From NCBI GenBank assembly GCA_030608745.1, contig JAUWDQ010000173.1:1-5618 (forward strand): DNA of 5,618 nt. The letters run 5' to 3'. The notes below the pieces were generated by a model. The model worked only from the letters and a program-made list of their open reading frames with translations, was not told the DNA's origin and did not search any database. The position numbers were made by a program, and so were the translations under genes. Position 1 is the stretch's first letter; the number at the start of each line of letters is the position of its first letter. The DNA comes from Pseudomonadota bacterium (GTDB lineage Bacteria; Desulfobacterota; BSN033; WVXP01; G020346125). Below, piece after piece: positions 1-5,618 of the stretch.

Positions 1-168
1 AAGGCTGAGGTTGAGGCTAAGGGAGAGGTAGAGGAAGAGGCTAAGGCTGAGGTTGAGGTTAAGGAAGAGGTAAAGGAAGAGGCTAAGGCTGAGGTTGAGG
101 TTAAGGAAGAGGTAGAGAAAGAGGCTAAGGCTGAGGTTGAGGCTAAGGAAGAGGTAAAGAAAGAGGCT
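1..168 (+). repeat. Four tandem 42-bp units coding for a 14-residue Lys/Glu repeat
   Basis: Units lie at 1-42, 43-84, 85-126 and 127-168, each beginning AAGGCTGAGGTTGAG and coding for variants of KAEVEVKEEVKEEA. Neighbouring units differ by two or three substitutions and no indels, and every difference changes the amino acid (Ala/Val, Gly/Glu or Glu/Lys). Bases 169-207 continue as a shorter degenerate remnant (KEEAKEEVKKEPK). The + strand is almost free of cytosine here except in GCT codons. The array probably extends upstream, since the window opens exactly at a unit boundary. The copy number in the real genome cannot be known from this window. Confidence 0.9.
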
Positions 169-210
169 AAGGAAGAGGCTAAGGAAGAGGTTAAAAAAGA
201 ACCTAAGTAA
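1..210 (+). CDS. Probable ribosomal protein L10 (rplJ), C-terminal tail only
   Basis: The frame is open from the first base to TAA at 208-210 and gives 69 residues; the start lies outside the window. Composition is extreme: 28 Glu, 17 Lys, 11 Ala, 11 Val, one Gly and one Pro. No part of the conserved L10 fold is visible, so the name rests on position: in nearly all bacteria rplJ lies directly before rplL, and here the gap is 64 bases on the same strand. L10 binds 23S rRNA and anchors L7/L12 dimers through its C-terminal helix; the stretch seen here would be an extension beyond that helix. The regular Lys/Glu pattern suggests a charged helix, possibly a single alpha-helix, or a disordered tail. 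Alternatives are an unrelated Lys/Glu-rich protein inserted before rplL, or an assembly artefact in the repeat. That this is coding is fairly safe; the L10 identity is inferred. Confidence 0.6.
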   Translation, partial: KAEVEAKGEVEEEAKAEVEVKEEVKEEAKAEVEVKEEVEKEAKAEVEAKEEVKKEAKEEAKEEVKKEPK

Positions 211-218
211 GGAAGAGG

Positions 219-234
219 CATAGGAAAGCCTATG
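219..234 (+). other. Small hairpin in the gap before rplL
   Basis: CATAGG (219-224) and CCTATG (229-234) pair perfectly around the loop AAAG. It lies 9 bases after the upstream stop codon and 27 bases before the rplL Shine-Dalgarno. There is no following T-run, so it is not an intrinsic terminator. It could slow exonucleases or separate translation of the two genes, but a 6-bp stem can also arise by chance. Confidence 0.4.
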
Positions 235-260
235 GAAAGAGCCGGCGAGAATTCCATGAT

Positions 261-266
261 AGGAGG
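261..266 (+). promoter_or_regulatory. Strong Shine-Dalgarno of rplL
   Basis: AGGAGG ends 8 bases before the ATG at 275, which is close to ideal spacing. A strong independent site suits rplL, because L7/L12 is made in several copies per ribosome while L10 is made once. Confidence 0.85.
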
Positions 267-274
267 ATGATACG

Positions 275-661
275 ATGGCAGGGGTGACCAAGAAGGACGT
301 TGTCAAATTCATCGAAAATATGACCGTTTTGGAGCTCTCGGAATTCGTCAAGGAATTAGAGGAGAAGTTTGGGGTGAGTGCTGCCGCTCCGGTTGGTATG
401 CCCATGGGTCCTATTCCGGGCGCTGCCGAAGCTGCACCAGAGACGGAGAAGACGGAGTTCGACATAATCTTGACGGGTTTTGGAGACAAGAAGATTCAGG
501 TGATTAAGGCCGTTCGTGAGCTGACCAGTTTGGGCTTAAAGGAAGCCAAAGATCTGGTGGAAGGGGTTCCCAAACCCGTTAAGGAGGGTGTTCCCAAGGA
601 GGAGGTTGAGTCAGCAAAGAAAAAGATCGAGGAAGCGGGGGGGACGGCAGAGATTAAATAA
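275..661 (+). CDS. rplL: Large-subunit ribosomal protein L7/L12 (bL12)
   Basis: The 128-residue product has the full L7/L12 layout. The N-terminal dimerisation helices (about 1-33, containing FIENMTVLELSEFVKELEEK) dock the protein on L10. A flexible hinge follows (about 34-58), rich in Ala, Pro, Gly and Met. The globular C-terminal domain (about 59-128) starts EKTEFDIIL, carries the family signature LGLKEAKDLVEG (86-97) with its conserved lysines, and ends GGTAEIK. This domain recruits translation factors and stimulates their GTPase activity on the ribosome stalk. Length is normal for the family (about 120-130). The ATG at 275 is chosen because of the well-placed AGGAGG and because the N-terminus aligns with known L12 proteins. 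It sits between the rplJ position and rpoB, the standard arrangement. The hinge is less purely alanine-rich than in E. coli (VGMPMGPIPG at 40-49), a small variation. A G7 run lies at 637-643 near the 3' end. Confidence 0.97.
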   Translation: MAGVTKKDVVKFIENMTVLELSEFVKELEEKFGVSAAAPVGMPMGPIPGAAEAAPETEKTEFDIILTGFGDKKIQVIKAVRELTSLGLKEAKDLVEGVPKPVKEGVPKEEVESAKKKIEEAGGTAEIK

Positions 662-725
662 GCCCTTGTGATTCTGCCAATTATGAAAGGGAAGACTTCT
701 CACTCAAAGGACTTGGGGAGTATTT
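662..725 (+). other. rplL-rpoB spacer with weak rpoB ribosome-binding site
   Basis: The spacer is 64 bases. GGGGAG at 715-720 lies 5 bases before the rpoB ATG and is a plausible but weaker and closer Shine-Dalgarno than the one before rplL. An in-frame TGA at 684-686, with no start codon between it and 726, supports ATG 726 as the start. CCCTT (663-667) can pair with AAGGG (687-691) across a 19-base loop, which is too weak to call an attenuator. In E. coli this gap holds a partial terminator and an RNase III site; I see no clear equivalent. Confidence 0.55.
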
Positions 726-3700
726 ATGAGTTCTCAAATATCTAATAGCAGACGTTTCAGGAAAAATTTTGCGAAAATCCATGAAATCATCGGTGTCTCC
801 AATCTAATCAACATCCAGGTCCAATCTTACAATAGATTCTTACAGACAAAGGTAGATCCCGACAGAAGGGAGAACATCGGCCTCCAAGCGGTCTTCAAGA
901 CCGTCTTTCCTATCAGGGACTTTTACGAGACGGCATCCCTGGAGTTTGTGAGTTACCGATTGGGAGAGCCTAAATACGATGTAGAGGAGTGTCTGTTGAG
1001 GGGGATGACCTATGGGGCCCCTATCAAGGTGACCTTACGGTTTGTGGTCTGGGATGTCCACGAGGAGACGAAAGCGAGAAACATCAAAGCCGTGAAGGAA
1101 CAAGAGGTGTATTTTGGGGAAATTCCCCTGATGACCGAAAATGGTACATTCATCATCAACGGGACGGAAAGGGTCATCGTGAGCCAGCTACACCGTTCCC
1201 CAGGGGTCTTCTTCGATCGGGATCAGGGAAAATTGACCGGGGGGAAAAACTTCTACTATGCCCGAATTATACCGTATCGTGGTTCTTGGATCGATTTTGA
1301 ATTTGACAGCAAGGATATCCTCTCTGTACGCATTGACCGGCGGAGGAAGTTGCCGGTTACTATTCTCTTGAAGGCTCTGGGGTATACGACCCAGGAATTG
1401 CTGGATTATTTCTATGATAAAGAGGAGATTTTTATCGAGAAAGGGAAATTCTATAAAAGGGTTTCCTATGATCTCCTCACGGGTCAAAAGGCTACCGAGG
1501 ACATCATCGACCCCAAGACCAAGGAGACCCTCATCAGAAAGAATCGTAAAATCACCAAGGCCATTGTGAAAAAGCTGGAGGCGGCGAAGATCCGTTCCAT
1601 CCCCATCGACCCCAGCGATCTCTTAGATCGATATCTGGCCACCGATCTGGTGGACGGGGAGACCGGAGAGGTCTTCGCTGAGTGCAATGAGCCCATCGAG
1701 GAGAGGACCCTGGTGGAGATTAAGAAGAGGAAAACCAAAAACTTCAGCATCCTTTTCATCGATCATATCAACGTGAGTTCCTCCCTCAGGGACACCTTGA
1801 TGGTTGACAAACTCGGAATGAGCCGGGAAGAGAAGGAGAGATTAGCCAGCACGGAACCGGGGAAGTCTCCGGAAGAAAAGGAAACGGAAAAGGCTATCGT
1901 AGAAATTTACCGAAGGTTGAGGCCGGGTGATCCCCCCACCTTGGAGACGGCCAGGAACCTTTTCTATAACCTCTTCTTCAACCCAGACCGATATGATCTT
2001 TCCAAGGTGGGGAGGATGAAGTTAAACCTTAAGCTGCGATTGGATGTGCCCTTGGAGGTAACTGTCCTGAGAAGAGAGGATATCCTCGAAGTGGTCAAGT
2101 ATTTGATCAATTTGAAGGATGGACGGGGGGCGGTAGACGACATTGACCATTTGGGGAATCGCAGGGTGAGGACAGTGGGTGAACTTTTGGAAAATCAGTA
2201 CCATATTGGGCTCATCAGGATCGAAAAGGCCATTAGGGAAAGGATGAGCCTGCAAGAAGTTGAAACGCTCATGCCCCACGACCTGATCAATTCCAAGCCT
2301 CTTTCAGCTGTTATCAAGGAGTTTTTTGGCAGCAGCCAGCTATCCCAATTTATGGATCAAACCAATCCCCTTTCGGAGATTACCCATAAACGGAGGCTGA
2401 GCGCCCTTGGGCCTGGGGGATTGACGCGGGAGCGTGCTGGATTTGAGGTGAGGGATGTTCATCCAACCCATTATGGACGGATCTGCCCCATTGAAACCCC
2501 TGAAGGACCGAATATAGGATTGATTACTTCCCTAAGTACGTATGCCCGGGTAAACGATTACGGGTTCATAGAGACCCCCTATCGGAAAGTGGTCAACGGA
2601 AAGGTAACCAATACCATACAGTATCTCTTTGCCCTCGAGGAAGAGGATGCCGTTATTGCCCAGGCCAATGCACCCATCGATAGGCATGGCAGGTTCATGG
2701 CCCCCCCCGTATCCGCGAGGAAAGGTGGGGAGTTTATTATGGTGGGGGCTGAGGAATTGGATTATATGGATGTTTCGCCGAAACAACTGGTCAGCGTTGG
2801 TACTTCTCTTATTCCTTTTTTGGAAAACGATGATGCAAATCGGGCTTTGATGGGCTCTAATATGCAGCGGCAGGCCGTTCCCCTCATGCGTACAGATGCT
2901 CCATTGATTGGAACGGGAATGGAGGGGATTGTGGCAAAGGATTCAGGAGTTACAATCATCGCAAAAAGGGATGGGGTGGTCGAGGACGTTGATGCCTCCA
3001 GAATCGTGATTCGTTGCGAGCATCCTTCAAAGGGGGATAACGATACGGGCGTGGATATCTATAATCTCATTAAATATCAACGGTCAAACCAGAATACGTG
3101 TATTAATCAGAAGCCCATCGTCCATAGAGCCCAGAAAGTTAAGAAGGGCGATGTTATCGCCGATGGTCCTGCGACGGATGGAGGAGAGTTGGCCCTTGGA
3201 CAGAACGTCCTGGTCGGCTTCATGCCTTGGTGCGGATATAATTTCGAGGACTCTATTCTTATCAGCGAGAAGATTCTGAAGGAGGAGGCATACACATCGA
3301 TTCACATCGAGGAACTCGAGTGCATCTCCCGGGATACTAAATTGGGGAGAGAGGAGATTACCCGGGATATTCCGAACGTGGGGGAAGAGGCATTGAAAGA
3401 TCTCGATGAGAGTGGAATTATCCGAATTGGGGCGGAGGTAAAACCGGGGGATATTCTGGTAGGTAAGGTAACCCCTAAGGGTGAAACTCAGCTTTCCCCA
3501 GAGGAGAAGTTATTAAGGGCTATCTTTGGCGAAAAGGCTGGGGATGTCAGGGATACCTCCCTCACGGTTCCCCACGGAATAGAGGGTATCGTCATCGACG
3601 CGAAAGTCTTCGCAAGAAAGGGCGTGGATAAGGACGAGAGAAGCAAGGCCATCGAAGCCCAGGAGAAGGCGAGGATCTTGAAGAATCAGGCAGATGAGAT

Positions 3701-4913
3701 ACGCATCATCAGAGACAATATCAGAAAGAGAGTGGGAGACCTCTTGGTGGGGAAGAGATCGATAGGTACAATAACCGACGGCAAGAAGAAGGTTTTGCTG
3801 AACGAGGGCGATACAATAACATCAGAAACCCTCTTCCAGATCCCTTATGAAAAGTTGGCAGAAATATCCGTGAAGGGAGACGCAGGGGTTCAAATGGAGG
3901 TTCAGGAGGCTCTCAATAGCGGAGATGCCCAAATCGATTTGGTAAGGACCATTTTCGATGAGAAGATTGCCAAGCTTAAGAGGGGTGATGAACTGTCCCC
4001 GGGGGTCATCAAACAGGTGAAGGTTTATGTGACAATGAAGAGAAAGTTGGCCGTTGGTGATAAGATGTCGGGAAGACATGGAAACAAGGGTATCATTTCC
4101 CGGATCCTGCCGGAAGAGGACATGCCTTTCTTGGAGGATGGAACATCCTGCGATATCGTCCTGAATCCCCTGGGAGTTCCCTCCAGGATGAATGTCGGTC
4201 AAATTTTGGAAACCCATTTGGGCTGGGCCGCAAAAGGCTTGGGCTGGAAGATTCAAGAGTTGCTCGAGAAGCACCCCAGTATGAAAATCTTGAGATCGAA
4301 AATTAAGGCCATTTATTCATCAAAGGAGGTCAACGCATTAATCGATACGGCGACGGACGAGGAGATTTTGGAGATCGCTAAAGGGTTGGGCAAGGGGGTT
4401 CATATGGCTGTTCCCGTCTTCGACGGTGCTTCGGAGACTGAGATAAAGGAACATTTGGAAGAGGCGGGACTTCCCCTAACAGGTCAAATTACCCTGTACG
4501 ATGGGCGGACCGGGGAGCCATTCGACCAGAAGATAACCGTTGGATATATGTACCTTCTTAAACTCCATCACTTAGTAGATGATAAAATCCATGCCCGATC
4601 TATCGGCCCTTATTCATTGGTTACCCAGCAACCTCTCGGTGGAAAAGCGCAATTCGGCGGCCAACGGCTTGGAGAGATGGAGGTATGGGCCTTGGAGGCT
4701 TATGGAGCTGGGCATTCGCTCCAGGAGTTTCTCACAGTAAAGTCCGATGATGTGGCCGGAAGAACGAGAACATATGAGGCCATCGTAAAAGGCGAGAACA
4801 TCATCGAACCCGGACTTCCCGAATCCTTCAATGTCCTGGTGAAGGAATTGCAAAGCCTTGGCCTGGACGTGGAACTCATAGAGGACAAGGGAAAGATGAA
4901 GTTAGGAGGGTAA
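726..4913 (+). CDS. rpoB: DNA-directed RNA polymerase subunit beta
   Basis: The complete 1395-residue product (E. coli has 1342) forms one side of the polymerase active-site cleft. Domains run in family order: N-terminal protrusion and lobe (from FRKNFAKIHEIIG near 11 to about 500), the fork and rifampicin region (GSSQLSQFMDQ from 535), the NFEDS block (E841 and D842, matching E. coli E813 and D814), GDKMSGRHGNKG with K1113 and K1121 (matching E. coli K1065 and K1073), and the C-terminal clamp segment with LVTQQPLGGKAQFGGQR. The numbering offset to E. coli grows from 28 at the fork to 48 at K1113, so about 20 extra residues lie between. That stretch contains the lineage-specific insertion of proteobacterial beta (roughly 970-1090, including ARILKNQADEIRIIRDNIRK). 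Rifampicin-contact residues Q541, D544, H554, S559 and L561 are all the sensitive-type residues; T546 replaces E. coli N518, which I take as lineage variation. The frame is intact throughout. A C8 tract sits at 2701-2708. Confidence 0.99.
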   Translation: MSSQISNSRRFRKNFAKIHEIIGVSNLINIQVQSYNRFLQTKVDPDRRENIGLQAVFKTVFPIRDFYETASLEFVSYRLGEPKYDVEECLLRGMTYGAPIKVTLRFVVWDVHEETKARNIKAVKEQEVYFGEIPLMTENGTFIINGTERVIVSQLHRSPGVFFDRDQGKLTGGKNFYYARIIPYRGSWIDFEFDSKDILSVRIDRRRKLPVTILLKALGYTTQELLDYFYDKEEIFIEKGKFYKRVSYDLLTGQKATEDIIDPKTKETLIRKNRKITKAIVKKLEAAKIRSIPIDPSDLLDRYLATDLVDGETGEVFAECNEPIEERTLVEIKKRKTKNFSILFIDHINVSSSLRDTLMVDKLGMSREEKERLASTEPGKSPEEKETEKAIVEIYRRLRPGDPPTLETARNLFYNLFFNPDRYDLSKVGRMKLNLKLRLDVPLEVTVLRREDILEVVKYLINLKDGRGAVDDIDHLGNRRVRTVGELLENQYHIGLIRIEKAIRERMSLQEVETLMPHDLINSKPLSAVIKEFFGSSQLSQFMDQTNPLSEITHKRRLSALGPGGLTRERAGFEVRDVHPTHYGRICPIETPEGPNIGLITSLSTYARVNDYGFIETPYRKVVNGKVTNTIQYLFALEEEDAVIAQANAPIDRHGRFMAPPVSARKGGEFIMVGAEELDYMDVSPKQLVSVGTSLIPFLENDDANRALMGSNMQRQAVPLMRTDAPLIGTGMEGIVAKDSGVTIIAKRDGVVEDVDASRIVIRCEHPSKGDNDTGVDIYNLIKYQRSNQNTCINQKPIVHRAQKVKKGDVIADGPATDGGELALGQNVLVGFMPWCGYNFEDSILISEKILKEEAYTSIHIEELECISRDTKLGREEITRDIPNVGEEALKDLDESGIIRIGAEVKPGDILVGKVTPKGETQLSPEEKLLRAIFGEKAGDVRDTSLTVPHGIEGIVIDAKVFARKGVDKDERSKAIEAQEKARILKNQADEIRIIRDNIRKRVGDLLVGKRSIGTITDGKKKVLLNEGDTITSETLFQIPYEKLAEISVKGDAGVQMEVQEALNSGDAQIDLVRTIFDEKIAKLKRGDELSPGVIKQVKVYVTMKRKLAVGDKMSGRHGNKGIISRILPEEDMPFLEDGTSCDIVLNPLGVPSRMNVGQILETHLGWAAKGLGWKIQELLEKHPSMKILRSKIKAIYSSKEVNALIDTATDEEILEIAKGLGKGVHMAVPVFDGASETEIKEHLEEAGLPLTGQITLYDGRTGEPFDQKITVGYMYLLKLHHLVDDKIHARSIGPYSLVTQQPLGGKAQFGGQRLGEMEVWALEAYGAGHSLQEFLTVKSDDVAGRTRTYEAIVKGENIIEPGLPESFNVLVKELQSLGLDVELIEDKGKMKLGG
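4904..4909 (+). promoter_or_regulatory. Shine-Dalgarno of rpoC inside the end of rpoB
   Basis: AGGAGG overlaps the last Leu-Gly-Gly codons of rpoB and ends 5 bases before the TTG at 4915. It decides the rpoC start. Because ribosomes finishing rpoB cover it, translation of beta and beta' is probably coupled. Confidence 0.85.
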
Positions 4914-4914
4914 C

Positions 4915-5538
4915 TTGGAAGATTATCTCAATTTTTTCGAAAAACCGAAAAGCCCCTTGAGTTTCAATGCAATCCGGATTTCTATCGCTTCACCGGAAAA
5001 GATAAAATCATGGTCTTATGGTGAGGTGAAAAAACCGGAAACGATTAACTACAGAACCTTCAAACCGGAAAAAGACGGCCTCTTTTGTGCCAAGATATTC
5101 GGGCCTGTTAAGGACTATGAGTGTAATTGTGGGAAGTATAAGCGGATGAAACACCGGGGAATCGTTTGCGAGAAATGCGGGGTTGAGGTCATTCAGTCGA
5201 AGGTGAGAAGGGAACGGATGGGACATATCAAGTTGGCCAGCCCGGTAGCCCACATTTGGTTCTTAAAGAGCATTCCCAGCAAAATTGGGATTCTCTTGGA
5301 TCTTACTCTCAAGGAGTTGGAGCGGGTCTTGTATTTCGAGGCTTACATCGTCATTGACCCAAAGGATACTCCGTTGAAGCAGGGCGAACTCCTCATCGAG
5401 GAGAAATATCGAGAGGCAAGGGAGAAGTATGGGGATGCCTTCAAGGCCGGTCAGGGGGCTGAGGCCATAATGCTACACAAGATTGTGCTTTTGCTCCTGA
5501 CACAAACATTCTTCTTTCAAGAACTTTATCGGCAATAA
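4915..5538 (+). CDS. rpoC: DNA-directed RNA polymerase subunit beta', 5' part only, ending in a foreign tail
   Basis: The start is TTG at 4915, one base after the rpoB stop. It is chosen for the AGGAGG upstream and because the product begins MEDYLNFFEKPKSPLSFNAI, as beta' does in related bacteria. Residues 1-185 are clear beta' N-terminus: the clamp segment IRISIASPEKI, NYRTFKPEKDGLFCAKIFGP, then the zinc ribbon with C70, C72, C85 and C88 in the same positions as E. coli, then RRERMGHIKLASPVAHIWF. Homology ends at GAEAI (181-185, to base 5469). The last 22 residues (MLHKIVLLLLTQTFFFQELY and two more) do not resemble beta' and end at TAA 5536-5538. A full subunit is about 1,350-1,400 residues, so the catalytic NADFDGD loop, bridge helix and trigger loop are all missing. 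This cannot be a working beta' as it stands; the tail is explained by a junction near 5470 (assembly join, insertion or intron). Confidence 0.93.
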   Translation: MEDYLNFFEKPKSPLSFNAIRISIASPEKIKSWSYGEVKKPETINYRTFKPEKDGLFCAKIFGPVKDYECNCGKYKRMKHRGIVCEKCGVEVIQSKVRRERMGHIKLASPVAHIWFLKSIPSKIGILLDLTLKELERVLYFEAYIVIDPKDTPLKQGELLIEEKYREAREKYGDAFKAGQGAEAIMLHKIVLLLLTQTFFFQELYRQ

Positions 5539-5563
5539 TAGGTAGAAACATACCTGGTTTATT
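5534..5563. repeat. Imperfect inverted repeat in the AT-rich segment
   Basis: AGGTA (5540-5544) pairs with TACCT (5551-5555) around the loop GAAACA. The stem can extend through a T-G wobble (5539 with 5556), a two-base bulge (5557-5558), and five A-T or T-A pairs joining AATAA (5534-5538) to TTATT (5559-5563). It spans the stop codons that end the rpoC frame. Function is unknown. Confidence 0.5.
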
Positions 5564-5570
5564 AGTAAAC

Positions 5571-5599
5571 AGAATTACAATTCTAAGACTTGTAATTCT
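5571..5599. repeat. Perfect 10-bp inverted repeat near the window end
   Basis: AGAATTACAA (5571-5580) is the exact reverse complement of TTGTAATTCT (5590-5599), with the 9-base loop TTCTAAGAC. The arms are AT-rich and no clear T-run follows on either strand, so a normal intrinsic terminator is not supported. It could be part of a mobile-element end or a structured RNA, but with no more sequence this is undecided. Confidence 0.65.
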
Positions 5600-5618
5600 T
5601 GAATTAGAAAATCTTGCT

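Larger units (their letters stand above)
5470..5618. other. AT-rich segment of unknown origin after the rpoC break
   Basis: From about 5470 to the window end the sequence is roughly 32% G+C by hand count, whereas the operon before it looks close to half G+C. It has no RpoC similarity. On the + strand it is closed by TAA and TAG at 5536-5541 and further stops. On the - strand one frame is open from 5617 through the segment and into rpoC as far as a TGA at 5441-5443 (58 codons, containing SNSRITSLRIVILFTNKPG). I do not recognise that peptide, and its run into native rpoC argues against its being a real gene end. The segment contains two inverted repeats. I cannot assign it to a named insertion sequence or intron class. 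Confidence 0.7.

Noticed and set aside
1..168. 42-bp tandem units considered as a CRISPR array or replication-origin iterons
   Set aside because: The units are directly adjacent with no spacers, stay in one open reading frame, and differ only by amino-acid-changing substitutions, so they are a coding repeat.
989..1300. A 103-codon + strand frame overlapping rpoB
   Set aside because: It is an out-of-frame reading of conserved rpoB codons, with no recognisable domain.
2328..2411. Possible rifampicin-resistance change, T546 in place of E. coli N518
   Set aside because: The main resistance positions (Q541, D544, H554, S559, L561) are all the sensitive-type residues, and Thr at 546 is, as far as I recall, normal for this lineage.
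3822..4274. A 150-codon open frame on the - strand inside rpoB
   Set aside because: It lies wholly within the strongly conserved beta coding frame and has no recognisable motif; it is a shadow of rpoB codon composition.
5571..5599. Inverted repeat considered as an intrinsic terminator or CRISPR repeat
   Set aside because: The stem is AT-rich with no U-tract after it, and the repeat occurs only once with no spacer pattern.
5441..5617. Minus-strand open frame crossing the AT-rich segment, considered as the end of a transposase gene
   Set aside because: The 58-residue peptide has no motif I recognise, and its stop lies in native rpoC sequence, which would be odd for an element-encoded gene.

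Overview
The window is a fragment of the bacterial rif cluster, all on the + strand: the 3' end of a gene in the rplJ (ribosomal protein L10) position, complete rplL (L7/L12), complete rpoB (RNA polymerase beta), and the first ~185 codons of rpoC (beta'). RpoB is a long proteobacterial-type beta subunit (1395 residues, with the extra segment between the NFEDS and GRHGNKG blocks). Its wording, and that of the RpoC start, looks most like deltaproteobacterial lineages (Desulfobacterota, Myxococcota and relatives). That placement is from memory of the family, not from a search.

Layout. Bases 1-210 encode a tail made almost only of Lys, Glu, Ala and Val, built from four near-identical 42-bp units plus a degenerate remnant. 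A 64-base gap with a small hairpin and a strong Shine-Dalgarno leads to rplL (275-661). A second 64-base gap with a weaker ribosome-binding site leads to rpoB (726-4913). rpoC follows one base after the rpoB stop, starting at TTG 4915, with its Shine-Dalgarno inside the last rpoB codons. No factor-independent terminator is evident between the genes, which fits co-transcription. L7/L12 is the multicopy stalk protein that docks on L10; beta and beta' together form the polymerase catalytic core.

The most notable point is the 3' end. RpoC homology stops abruptly at about codon 185 (near base 5470). The remaining ~149 bases drop to about 32% G+C, carry two inverted repeats, and close the frame with TAA TAG. 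An intact rpoC is essential and about 1,350-1,400 codons long. This is therefore either an assembly junction, a mobile element or intron inserted in some or all cells, or a rearranged copy. The window also begins inside a tandem repeat, so both ends look like places where an assembler would break, and an artefact is the leading explanation. Otherwise this is an ordinary housekeeping region, and I see no convincing novel system.
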